A stretch of 64,000 nucleotides of DNA from Symbiodinium sp. CCMP2592 (lineage: Eukaryota > Sar > Dinophyceae > Suessiales > Symbiodiniaceae): positions 496,001 through 560,000 of the forward strand of contig CAJNDT010001269.1 in assembly GCA_905221615.1 (NCBI GenBank), in the 5' to 3' direction. Shown one piece after another: positions 10,574 through 19,859 of this stretch (positions are counted from its first letter, which is position 1; every line of letters starts with the position of its first letter). The notes under the pieces were generated by a model. It ran no database searches. It saw only the letters and a program-made list of their open reading frames with translations, and was not told where the DNA came from. The position numbers were made by a program, and so were the translations under genes.

Positions 10574-11060
10574 GACCTTCCTCGCGGAGAGTGGGGGTGA
10601 TTGGTCGCACCAGGTTACAGCAACCTCTCAATGTCTGTCCCGTTGGCACACGAACGGATGCGGTGAAAGGACAACCTCATCTCCTAGCTCAGGCAGGCTT
10701 ACCACGGCCGCTGCACAATTCAATCTCAAGTTTCGGATCCTGAACATTTCCCACAAATGTCGAGATTAGTTGGTTTGTGTATGGTGACAGCAGGTGATGC
10801 GAGTTCAGTTCGGCGATGAAGCATATGTCAGTTGTATCTGCCTGAACCGAGCCGGAGTGGCTGCCAGAGTCGGGTTCTTCGCAGAACAAAATTTCCTGAG
10901 CAGCAGCACTCGAGAAGAGACACATGTTGCACGAGCGATAAACAGAAGCACCTTGTGGCAGTGAACTTGCCAAACTTGCTGTTGGCTGACATTCCAGCCG
11001 ACAGAATCTCATGCTCAAATTTATCCAGGTGATCTTTCTTCCAGCGTCTTTTAGTGCGAG
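10574..11060. other. Unresolved stretch, probable intron
   Basis: I find no convincing coding frame. A 145-codon frame on the minus strand (10689-11126) lacks domain-like sequence and overlaps coding-like plus-strand sequence at its upstream end, so it is not annotated. Confidence 0.3.
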
Positions 11061-12000
11061 CATCCTTGCCAAGGTGCACAACTTGCGCAAGCCAATGTTC
11101 GTGTTCTTGCTGCTGATGCGTGGCAAGGTGATTTCAACTCGACGGAACAGGTGCCCGCTTGCATATTTTACGCACGACGACGAGAACTACACTCTCTTGC
11201 AGTGTGTGGTATGTGCAGACCTTCATTCTGCGCATCGGACACTGGTGGCCGGACATGCTCGCAAGAGACTCTTTCTTCAGAAGGTTCTGGCTGAACAAGG
11301 TGCCGCATCTTGCCGTTGTTGCCAAACTGAGATAGAAGATCTCTAGGAAGGAGTTCACAACGGGTGGGCCTTATCTAGATTCTTCCTTCACCCTCTGCAT
11401 ATCCGAGATCTCGTGGACAAAGTTGTGGACGATAAGCCGTGGTGCGCGAGGGCATTCATCCACTGCTGTGAGGCTTTGGGGCAAGAAGCGATCGCACCAC
11501 GTTGAACAGAGGTAGGCAGCACTGGGCAGGTGTTCTTGGTCGCGAAGGGCAGATGGTCGCGCAGCTGCATTCGAAGCTCGTTCCTGCCTCAGTGAGTTCG
11601 CGCCCTGGCGAGACACCAAATAATACCCTTGGATCCCATGTCTTCACGCTGTCATAGTCACATCGCAAGCTTTCCGCCGCTGCCCTCGTTTCGGATGCCA
11701 AGGGTTGTGCAGGATTGCTCTTGCTTCCGGCGTGCTTGCTGCATGGTTCGTGCATGGGCTTCGCAGTATCTTCTGTCGGTCGCAAGGTCTGCGCTGCCAG
11801 CAGAGCTGCGTGAGGCAAGGCTGAAGAGTGCCTTCAAAGTGCAGCACAGAGCTCATTCTGTTTTGCCAGGTGTTGAGGCAGATGCAACCGGCACAGGAAC
11901 AGCCAAAGCATGCAAGCGGCCCAGAGAGTCTGAGACGAACTGTCTTAAGAGACAGTTCGGCATTATCCCGGAAACTTGTCCTCCTTGGGGCTTTGACTCC
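11061..12000 (+). CDS. NO VEIN-like gene, candidate exons (unrecognised)
   Basis: Short coding-like stretches on the + strand. About 11068-11346 has HNLRKPMFVFLLLMRGKV, CVVCADLHSAHRTLVAGHA and ends CRCCQTEIEDL. About 11382-11505, after TATCTAG, has LVDKVVDDKPWCARAFIHCC. About 11515-11590 has GREGQMVAQLHSKLVPASVS. About 11770-11850 has ARSALPAELREARLKSAFKV. The first contains paired cysteines (CVVC, CRCC) that could bind a metal, but I recognise no family. Grouping with the flanking exons rests on strand and position only. Confidence 0.4.
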
Positions 12001-12002
12001 AT

Positions 12003-13217
12003 TTGACTGAGGCTAGCAGAGTGCTGGATGCTCTTGGGAGCCTTGGATTCATGGCAACATGTTCTAACACGCATCGCTCCCGAGTGGTGTCTTACGATGC
12101 CCTACGTGCAGTTGGGAGATCCAATGACATGCAGGCATGGCAGCCTTGTCTTCAAAACCGTGAAGGAGGGCGGCCAGGGTGGCGTCGGCGTACCAGGACA
12201 CCCGCAGTGCGGCAGCCAACATGCAGCCGTCTGATCTCAGCTGTCGCATTGCAAGGAACTTGGCTTGAAGAGAATGGCCATGGGGATCTCGTGGGCCTCC
12301 CCTTCGAAGCCGTCACTAAAGAAATCGTCCACCTTCGTTATCGTCGTTGGTGCCGTTGCTATGCGGCAAAGCTGATGCGCATGCTGATCCGGTGTACGCA
12401 GGAGACATTCAAGTCAATGGAAGCGCAGCTCCAGTGCTTGCTGCAACACTCTTCTTCAACTCGTCGCCTGCTGATGAAGCGCTGTGCTATCGTGACTGAT
12501 CAGCTTACACCAAACCTTCGGCTGCCCTACGGTACGTTGGGACCTTCGACACCCTTCTGGCCTCTGCTGTCGGATGCTGACAAAGAAGTGTTGTTGGCAA
12601 CGAAGTTGCAGTATGGATGCCAATGCTTCGAATGGTCGGTCTCGTTCAAGCTTTCTGCTTTTGCGTGGCTTGAACGCGGAGAAGGGGACCAGACTCATCA
12701 AACTCAGAGCCACATCGCTCGTGGCTGGTTCAGGATCCCGGCACTGCGCTCCTGGCCTCCCCCCGGCTTCGTCTTTTGCAAAGCAGGATCTGTTGCTGAC
12801 ACAGCGTCTGGTCCCGAGCAGGAGTTTGAAGAGCGTACGTTGCTGAGAGTTTTGGAGGAGGATGGAGACCGTCTGCTTGTACAACAAATGTTCCATGGTC
12901 GCCAAACGGACCCCTTTCTTCGCACTGACCCGGCGAGCAGTGCGACATGGATACAGCGGGAACTCACACTCCAAATCTGCCCTGGTGACGAAGTCGAAGC
13001 ACGTTTCGACTTTGACCCTAGCGACCCTCGCGACTTCAGGCTTCCGCCACCCGGGCAGGATGACAAATTGAGTCTTAGCCTGGGTGTCCAAGCGATTCGC
13101 AGGAAGCTGGAGAAGGATCACTATAACTTGTCTGCGCCCTATTGCATGCCAGCTTGGACAGTGCTTCCCCGGCTTCACTGTGCAGTCTTGGGAGGCAGTA
13201 TTCCGCCGGTGCCTTAG
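12003..13217 (+). CDS. NO VEIN-like gene, long candidate exon (unrecognised)
   Basis: An uninterrupted plus-strand frame of about 400 codons. Its second half reads well as protein: FEAVTKEIVHLRYRRWCRCY, EAQLQCLLQHSSSTRRLLM, FWPLLSDADKEVLLATKLQY, EERTLLRVLEEDGDRLLVQQ and LTLQICPGDEVEARFDFDP. The first 130 codons are weaker, and an overlapping frame (12028-12234, LLGALDSWQHVLTRIAPEW) may be the real one there, so a splice junction near 12230 is likely. Mixed alpha/beta composition, no membrane span, no motif I can name. It probably forms part of the N-terminal region of the large ATPase protein. Confidence 0.5.
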   Translation: MTEASRVLDALGSLGFMATCSNTHRSRVVSYDALRAVGRSNDMQAWQPCLQNREGGRPGWRRRTRTPAVRQPTCSRLISAVALQGTWLEENGHGDLVGLPFEAVTKEIVHLRYRRWCRCYAAKLMRMLIRCTQETFKSMEAQLQCLLQHSSSTRRLLMKRCAIVTDQLTPNLRLPYGTLGPSTPFWPLLSDADKEVLLATKLQYGCQCFEWSVSFKLSAFAWLERGEGDQTHQTQSHIARGWFRIPALRSWPPPGFVFCKAGSVADTASGPEQEFEERTLLRVLEEDGDRLLVQQMFHGRQTDPFLRTDPASSATWIQRELTLQICPGDEVEARFDFDPSDPRDFRLPPPGQDDKLSLSLGVQAIRRKLEKDHYNLSAPYCMPAWTVLPRLHCAVLGGSIPPVP

Positions 13218-13986
13218 TTAGATGCCCACGGCTGGCCGTTCGCCTCTCCGCACTTCAGTTGCATGGTCTTGGTCCTGCCAGGACAGGAATAAGAATGCCA
13301 GATCGTACCTGGAGTTTGAGTCTTGCGGCTGCAGAACTGATAACATGTTTGCTGCTTCTCGAGGCTTATGCAACACTTCCTGCACCAGGGCGACCCTGTC
13401 GATGAGATCTGCAGCATTGGGCTGCAAAGCTGCAGACATGTGCCTCAAGCCAGCTTTTATGGGCAGCGCTGACTCTTCTTCAGGTTATCTCCGCTCCATT
13501 TGGCGGTGGCTTCCATGGACAAACGATCAACCGAGCTGCTGCTGAAGGCGAAAGCAGATTTCACGGTGCCCGCCGCATGGAAAGGCCGCAGAGTGCCCTG
13601 GGTGTGCTGCTCTCTGCATGTTGATGCCATATGTAGGAGTCATTCGCTCTCCCTGGTGTGAGGGGCCAGCTACGACTTGATGCCGTGGATGCACTATTGG
13701 TCGCTGCAGAACTCGCGACCGCACCCATCACGGCACTGTGGCCGTGACGATGCTGAGCAGGCCGCGTTGAGCAAGGAGCTGCTGGCCAGGTTTCAGCTGA
13801 GGCATGCGGCCTGGCTTGCAATGCCGGCCGCAAAATGTCCGTGGATGTTGCCTTCATGAAATTTTTTAATACGGTCGACCGCTAGACCTCGTCTAACTTC
13901 AGTTTTTCTGTGTGTGTGTGGGTGTGGGTGTGGCGAATGTGGGAGCTTAGGCGGCACCATCGCTACCCACGTCGAGCTTCCTGTCC
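13218..13986 (+). CDS. NO VEIN-like gene, short candidate exons and (TG)n-bearing intron
   Basis: About 13509-13650 in the + strand encodes SMDKRSTELLLKAKADF then TVPAAWKGRRVPWVCCSLHV. About 13745-13830 encodes DDAEQAALSKELLARFQLRH. Both look like genuine short exons. Between 13860 and 13985 the sequence is intron-like, with a TGTGTG/GGGTGTG run at 13907-13933. Exon limits are not resolved. Confidence 0.4.
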
Positions 13987-14758
13987 TTGGGCTCTGCCGC
14001 AGCTCCGCAGGCCTTGTTTTCCCTGTCCAAGTCCATTGCAGCGAGCCTGAGATTTGAAGCCGCCAAATGCTCAGCATTCATGGAAGACCTCATCATTCGG
14101 CAGAGAAGCTTGCGGGCTTTGAAAGCCAGTTCGAATGCGTTACATGCCAGTTTGGATCGAGATCAGCTGGCGGTGAAGCTGGAAGAGGCAAGTAGCACCC
14201 TGGAGAGGGAGCGTTCAGTCCGCAAAACAGAGGCAGGTAAGTTGCAAGCGGCGCTCCGGAACGTCGAGCAGCAGAATCAAGAACTCCTCCAAGTGGTCCA
14301 GACGAGAGCCGAATCTCTGTCGAAAAGTTCGCACGCCGAAGACCCCTGTGACATGCAGCTAAGCACCCAAGACTCACACCGTGAAGCGGTGGCACCGCAG
14401 GGCGATGATGTGGTAAACATCATCCGGTCGCAGATGCTGGAGTCGCACGGACCCTTTCGAGAGATGGCCATAGGTTCTCTGGACCATTTTGCATACAATC
14501 TGGTGAACCACAGTGCTCACTGCATCTTGGAACTCATCCAGAATGCTGACGATGCAGAATATGCAGACGGAGTGCGTGCGTCACAGCACTTCATTGCTGG
14601 TGAGCCGAGTGAGCAGTGGCCACACGGATATCTTGTTGCTGCCTGCAACGAGCGAGGCTTCTCTGGGTCAGATGTGAGGGCGCTTTGCAACATCAACCAG
14701 TCACAGAAGGCCGTCGCAAAGAATAAGACCGGCCGGAAAGGGATCGGTTTCAAGTCCT
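13987..14758 (+). CDS. NO VEIN-like protein: GHKL/HSP90-type ATPase exon
   Basis: The exon encodes an amino-proximal heptad-like segment (about 14150-14310, DRDQLAVKLEEASSTLERER), then the core of a GHKL ATPase domain as in HSP90, sacsin and plant NO VEIN. The N-box LELIQNADDA (14527-14556) would carry the Mg/ATP-binding Asn and the Asp pair. NERGFSGSDVRALCNI follows, and the glycine-rich lid motif GRKGIGFKS is at 14731-14757. These proteins are thought to use ATP-driven conformational change; the plant member acts in vascular patterning and meristems. The exon ends at 14758 with a GC donor, confirmed by frame continuity (next entry). The upstream limit is not certain: the frame has no credible ATG here, so this is an internal exon. 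Confidence 0.85.
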
Positions 14759-14841
14759 GCGGCTTGGCTATCCTTCTGGCCGCAAGATGTGTTCCTGTCA
14801 GTACCTCGTGCGCATGCATGCCTGGTGCATTTGCGCGCGAG
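14759..14841 (+). other. 83-nt GC-AG intron inside the ATPase domain
   Basis: Removing 14759-14841 (starts GC, ends GCGAG, followed by G) joins GFKS to CFCISDRVHVFSGEFSFVLD without a frame break. That restores the expected order in this family: the GFKS motif, then a segment of the type VFxxSDxPxxxSxGFxFxFD. Without removal the frame runs into unrelated sequence. The noncanonical donor and AG|G acceptor fit dinoflagellate splicing. Confidence 0.8.
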
Positions 14842-15360
14842 GTTTCTGCATCAGTGACAGGGTGCATGTCTTTTCCGGAGAGTTTTCCTTCGTGCTGGAC
14901 GTGGCCAAGTACGGCACTCTCGGTGCCCAGTCCGCAGGAGCGAACATTTGGCCCGGAACACAAGAAGTCGACCTCTGAGCCGAGGCATGGTGACTCCGGA
15001 GAAGGTGTCTGCTCCAGCGCTCTTGGCGGATTTGCTCAAAGACTTCAACACAGCCTCTTGGCGGTGTTGGCACATGCGCGGAAGGCTGCGAGGCTCAGGG
15101 CTGGCACCAGCCGCGGCATGTTCGCGCGAGGTTCTGTTTCTGCCGCTGAAGCAGACATCGTCAGAAACACCTTTCTTGGACCAGGCCTTACTGAGCTTTC
15201 CGAATCGCCGTCGGTCTTGAGGTGGCTCCAAGTCCTGGTCACCGTGAGCCCTGTCAGGTCACGGCACAGCTGCACCGCTTGTTCGACACCAGCGAGGCAG
15301 CGTGCCTTCTCTTCTTGAGACGGCTGCGTCGGGTTACATTCATGGTGCGAGGCCGGAGAT
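14842..15360 (+). CDS. NO VEIN-like protein: remainder of the ATPase domain (several short exons)
   Basis: 14842 to about 14925 encodes DRVHVFSGEFSFVLDVAKYG, the transducer-side continuation of the ATPase fold. Further coding-like pieces follow. About 14952-15050 reads RSRPLSRGMVTPEKVSAPAL then LADLLKDFN. About 15268-15351 reads AQLHRLFDTSEAACLLFLRR then LRRVTFMV, matching the leucine-rich helix (LLLFLRKLRR-like) that follows the ATPase in NO VEIN and sacsin homologues. Frames differ between pieces, so at least two introns are present; 15100-15240 is uncertain. Confidence 0.6.
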
Positions 15361-15394
15361 CAGACAAATCACTGTCACGTCGACATGCGTTTGT

Positions 15395-15753
15395 CTGTGT
15401 GTAAATATAATACATAAAGGGAGACAACCAAAAATAGATTAACACACACACATGTACCTATGTATCTATGAATATAGGTATCTATGTATATAGGTGTACA
15501 GGGAGATAAGTATATAAGTATATAGGTATATAGGTATGAGTATACAGGTATATAGGTATATGAGTATATAGGTATATGCATATATGTACATATGCACATA
15601 TGCACATATGGACATATGTGCATATGTGTATAGGTATATATGTGTATATGTGCATGTGTGTATATGTGCATATGTGCATATGTGTATATGTGTATATGTA
15701 TATGTGTAGATACAGTTTTCCGCCATCTGCGGCAATTAGGGCGTTGTCGTATG

Positions 15754-15784
<31 letters not shown>

Positions 15785-15800
15785 GTGCACATGTATTACA
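15395..15800. repeat. Intronic TATA/CATA microsatellite field
   Basis: About 400 bp of interleaved TATG, CATA and TATAGG short tandem repeats ends in a pure (TA)n run at about 15758-15784. It sits in the intron between the exon ending near 15360 and the exon starting near 15850. The sequence TAGGTATATAGGTATA recurs through 15470-15580, and CATATGCACATATG-type self-complementary units through 15580-15690, so extended hairpins are possible. Translations over it (Tyr/Ile/His-rich) are repeat artefacts. Confidence 0.92.
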
Positions 15801-15849
15801 CACATGACTACAGCACAGGGTACTCGCACGAGAACGCTATGAGCAGCCC

Positions 15850-16887
15850 GCACAGATGCATGTGGGCTTCCGCATCTTGCGAGGCACTGAGAAGACGCTG
15901 GAGCTCCAGGCTCAACGCTTGGACGCTGAGGATGGCCTGTCCATCAGTCACGAGAAACTGTCTCAAGTCGGCCACCAATGCTTGGAATATGCAGTTGCGA
16001 GGGTGCAGGTCTCGACCCAGAATGCACCCTTGAGGAATCACCAAGGATCAGTTGCTGCCGCAGCGTACACGGAGATCTCAGTGGCGGTGCCACTCCACGA
16101 GGTGGACAAGAATCAAGAGCTGGTTTTCTGCACGTTGCCCGTGCGAGCCGAGGGCTTTTCTTTTGCCATCAATGCTGACTTCGACCTCGTAGCCACCCGA
16201 AGCGAGCTGGAGCTCACAGCCTTTAACAGTTTCCTTCGCCGTGCCATTGCCCAGTTGCTGGGGCGTGCCCTGCAGAACCCAAGCTTCAAGAACCTCGCAG
16301 ACCGGCCGGGCTCGCCAGCACTCACTCGCATCTTGGAGCATCAAGTCAACGACCTGTGGTGGCTGGCGCTCATAGAGGACTTGGGGGCGCAGCTCTCTGA
16401 TGTGCCCTGCGTGCTCTGTGAGCCTTGCAGCGGGCCATGCTGCGGAGGGCAGCGCATGCATCATGCACCGAGGGACGTGCTCCTCAGGGGAGCCAGCCAA
16501 GAGCTGCTAACGACGGAGATTCTTTCTGAATGCTGTGGAAAGCACTTCGCAACGCCCGGTCAAAGTCGTTCCCTCGACCTTCCCAAGCTTTCCTTGGAGG
16601 ACTTGGCTCAGTGCATGCAGCACGGCAGCTTCGTTGGCCAAAGTGGCTTCATGCTACAGCAGACAGACAGCTGGTTCGTCTCCTTGTACGAGTTCATTTT
16701 TGCGGAATGGCAGCAGGACAAGGCCAGTAGGCTGGCGATTATTCGGGAGATGCCCATCTTCCCGGTGGAAGGACGACCGGACCTGGCTCGACTGCAGCAT
16801 CCGAAAATCTTCACATCCTTGCCCACATCTCCAGGCAACCATAGCCCAAACCCATTAAAATCGAGCTTTAAGGCCTCCCCAAAATGA
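15850..16887 (+). CDS. NO VEIN-like protein: middle domain exon
   Basis: An open exon of about 340 codons. It contains the family landmark TEISVAVPLHEV, QELVFCTLPVRAEGFSFAIN and ADFDLVATRSELE (about 16070-16210), equivalent to the LPxRxxGFxFxxxADFxLxxSRE segment that closes the ATPase and transducer module in NO VEIN and sacsin-like proteins. Downstream is helical sequence (FNSFLRRAIAQLLGRALQN, LWWLALIEDLGAQLSD), a Cys-rich loop (CVLCEPCSGPCCGGQ, about 16408-16446) not expected for the family, and WFVSLYEFIFAEWQQDKAS. The exon likely begins at an acceptor near 15850 and ends around 16820, where the frame becomes low complexity. It is the second strongest exon of the gene. Confidence 0.85.
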   Translation, partial: AQMHVGFRILRGTEKTLELQAQRLDAEDGLSISHEKLSQVGHQCLEYAVARVQVSTQNAPLRNHQGSVAAAAYTEISVAVPLHEVDKNQELVFCTLPVRAEGFSFAINADFDLVATRSELELTAFNSFLRRAIAQLLGRALQNPSFKNLADRPGSPALTRILEHQVNDLWWLALIEDLGAQLSDVPCVLCEPCSGPCCGGQRMHHAPRDVLLRGASQELLTTEILSECCGKHFATPGQSRSLDLPKLSLEDLAQCMQHGSFVGQSGFMLQQTDSWFVSLYEFIFAEWQQDKASRLAIIREMPIFPVEGRPDLARLQHPKIFTSLPTSPGNHSPNPLKSSFKASPK

Positions 16888-16929
16888 AGATGAACACTCG
16901 TGGGTGCACTGTAAGATCCGATGAGGCTG

Positions 16930-17700
16930 GGCCTTGGAGTTCGGCCCAAGGCTGGGCTTGCGGATGCTGCGTGCCTCGCTGGCGACGTCTCTGTGGAAAC
17001 GCGGGGGGCCGGCGATGCAGCTGTTGCAGAGCCTTGGCGTGACGGAAGCACCGCTAAGCGAGTTGCTCCACGCTGCGAGGTGGGGAGCAAGGACTTTCCA
17101 AAATGGCTCCTAAATTTCAACCCGAAGAACGCAATGCCCCTGTGCCCTGTGCCAGGTTGGTCCACATGTCTCACCCCATCGAGGCAGACGCCCTGGCAGC
17201 ATCCCTGCGCGTTCTCCGGGATTTCAACCTCGGACGCCTCAAGATCGACGAGACAGGCTGATCAAAGCCTTTGATTGCTGGCAGAATGCAAGTTGGGGTC
17301 AGGGTACTGCAGGTTTTTCCAGCCTGCTGATCCATGTCTCAAAATGGGGTTAACTAGGACCCTTGCAGTCGAAGGTGCCGAAGGTGCCACTTGCGCCGGC
17401 AATCTTGAACTCCAGCTGCAAGTCCCGACAACCAGCGGCACTCCCATCATGCTCGGGGCGGTGAGCCTTCCACATGTGCTCGGGATTGCTTGCCCTGAAC
17501 CCTTGGCGTGCAGCGACTACACGAGTCAAGAAGATGCGCTTGCCTGGGAAAGCTTCTTCCTGGCGAACGGCGCGAAGTGGCCAGCTCTGGATGTAATTCT
17601 GCCAAAGCTTGCTGTGGCCATTAGCCAAATCGTTTTGCCTGAGGAGCTGCTGGCATTGCACACCGCTCTGCCTAAGTTGTATTTGCACTTGGTCCAGTAG
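16930..17700 (+). CDS. NO VEIN-like protein: short exons between middle and terminal regions
   Basis: About 16935-17080 encodes LRMLRASLATSLWKRGGPAM then LLQSLGVTEAPLSELL. About 17155-17256 (after CCAG) encodes VHMSHPIEADALAASLRVLR then NLGRLKIDET, ending at ACAG with a GC dinucleotide following, a likely third GC donor. About 17370-17697 encodes LELQLQVPTTSGTPIMLGAV, YTSQEDALAWESFFLANGAK and LAVAISQIVLPEELLALHTA. All are helical and soluble with no motif of their own. In NO VEIN this position holds a long, weakly conserved linker. A telomere-like feature is absent. Junctions are approximate. Confidence 0.6.
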
Positions 17701-17820
17701 TTGTGATGTCATCGTCGCCGAATCTAGTATCATGTCAACAGATACTGCAACAACTCGCCAAGACACACCCGGTTGCCATGAGATGTCGTTCCCTGATGTT
17801 CTTTTCATGTCTTCAGCAGG

Positions 17821-19682
17821 AGCCGTGGGCTACGACTTTGCTGGAGGCCTTGATGGCGGAGCTGCAGAACCAGAACCTTGTGGAGCCGCTTCAGGATGTG
17901 GAGGTCTCCGTTCTCGACTGTCACTTCCCGCTGAGGCGCTGCTTTGCGGTGGGAGCGGTCACTATTCCGGTGCTGGCGGCTTGGCTGCCTGTGCCTGAGA
18001 AGCTCACGGCGGTGCCCGCAGTGCTTGAGTTTTTGGGCCTTCATGTTGATGTCTCTTCCGAACGCTGCTGGGTGGATGCCTACGAATTCTTGTGCCTACA
18101 GAAATGCTGCGAGAGAGGTGCCTTCGAGTATGTCTTGAAAAAGCTGAGTGAACAAGATTTGGGCGACCCTGGTGTTTTTGGCTTCGATCGAGAAGTGCTC
18201 GTTCCTCAGCTTCGTGGCTTCAGAAGAAGTTCCGTCTTGGTTTGGAAGGCGCCCTCTGCCAAAATTGCACAGCTTGCTGGCCAAATCCAGCTTTGCGACC
18301 AGTACGATGCGAGTTTGGAGGAAGTCCTCGTGAGGGTTTTCCGGATTGAGCGCGAGTTGAGCTTCTATCGTCTCGAACAGGCCCTGATGCAGTGCCTTGC
18401 AGGGTTTTGTGGATTCCAGGATCACCTGGTGCTATCCCAAATATACGAGGCAATGAGCAAGACGGTCGTCCCGCAATTCCAACGTGCGAGTGTGCCCGTC
18501 ATCATGCCCGTCGGCAAAATTGCGAGGCAGGTTCCCCTCGCCGACGCTTATTGGGACGTGAAACCCAGTGATGCCCACCTGCCCGAAGCCCACCGAGCAC
18601 TGAGTCGCTTCTACGAGCCCGGCCTGCGCAGCTTCTTTGTGGAAACCTTGGGCGTCCAGGAGTTTGGGAGCTTCGAAGACTTCTACTCGGTCTTGGAGCT
18701 GGCTAGGGGCGCGAGTCTGGAGGAGGTGAGGGCTGCTTACAAGCGCCTGGCCCTACGGTGGCATCCCGACAAGGCCGTGCATCGTGGCGTCGACAGGCAA
18801 GAGGCGGAGCGGAAGTTCAAGGAGATCGGAGAGGCGTACGAAGCCTTGAAAAGGAAGCTGGAGAGTTCAGGTGCAAATCCCCAGCCCCAGAGCCGAAGAT
18901 CTGAGAATGAGCCCTTCGACCCCTACAGAGTCTTCAGAGAAACTTTCTTCAACTCTGCGAGTGCCTCGAGCCCTTCGACGCCTGCCAGCCCGCACGCTCC
19001 ACGTGCGAGAGCAGCGCAGCCATCGCAGTCCTCGTCGCAGTCTTCGCAGAACCTGTCGCCTTTGCCCCTCCCCCAGGCCCAGGCGGAAGCAACGCGGCAG
19101 AAGCTCCGGGAAGCTTTCGAAAGTGCCAAGCAGAGGCCAGCGAGGCCCTGGTGGAAGCGGCAGCAAAAGCCTCGGACACCCAGCCCGGAATTTGAGGAGG
19201 CACCCGATGCTTTCGAGGTCGGTGCAGAAGCGGAGTTTATCGTTTTTCAACACTTCAAGGAGCTCTTGAGCTCTTTCGATGAGAGGAACTGGATGTCTAG
19301 CAACCGGGCCTGGTGGTTCCCGGAGTGCTTGTGGCCGCGTCCGGATGACCAGCTGGGCTACGACTTCGAATGGATTGATCGCGACAATTTCTATGGCAAT
19401 GGCTATGGCTGCCGAGTCAGGTTCGAAGTCAAGGGGACCGGAGACCGTGAATTCACTCAGGGCTATCTCTCCGGCAATGAATGGGAGGTGGCACAGGATA
19501 GTGACCTGTACATCTTGGTCTGTGTCAGCAACGTCCGGAAGAACAGAGCCGACCCTGTCCGAATCGACTTCTACCCGGATCTCGAGCAGGAAGTGGAGAA
19601 GGGACGCCTGCACTTGCGCGCGCTGAAGTACAGACTGAGCATCGGACAGGACCCCACGACAGGGTTTAATAAGCGCTTCTGA
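17821..19682 (+). CDS. NO VEIN-like protein: terminal exon with J domain and DUF3883-type domain
   Basis: After TCTTCAGCAG the frame stays open to the TGA at 19680-19682. An upstream extension to 17703 is open but probably intronic. The first ~280 residues are helical (QEPWATTLLEALMAELQNQN). A J domain follows (about 18675-18866) with FYSVLELARGASLEEVRAAY, KRLALRWHPDKA and the HPD tripeptide at 18762-18770, the site that stimulates Hsp70 ATPase. A Ser/Pro/Gln-rich linker (about 18880-19190) leads to a C-terminal DUF3883-type domain (about 19215-19655): GYDFEWID, then VRFEVKGTG, matching the D...ExK core of restriction-endonuclease-like folds found at the C-terminus of NO VEIN. The stop is followed at once by the satellite array. 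The J domain is not part of plant NO VEIN as I know it; sacsin carries one, so this protein combines both architectures. Confidence 0.9.
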
Positions 19683-19859
19683 GCGCCTGGGGACCTTGAC
19701 CCTACGGCTATCCCAGTGCACGGATAGACTAGCTGACTGTGGTTTGGTGTCTTCGGTGATTCTTGTTTTGTCTCTCTGCTCACGGCGAATGATATGGGAA
19801 TGGAATTGGGCTGTGGCCCAGCTAATGCAGCTGAACACGAGTAGTTGTGCTGCATCTTC

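Noticed and set aside
15375..15853. Tyr/Ile/His-rich frames on both strands
   Set aside because: Translation of TATA/CATA short tandem repeats.
18867..19838. 323-codon minus-strand open frame opposite the J/DUF3883 exon
   Set aside because: Antisense shadow of a strongly supported exon; no domain-like sequence.
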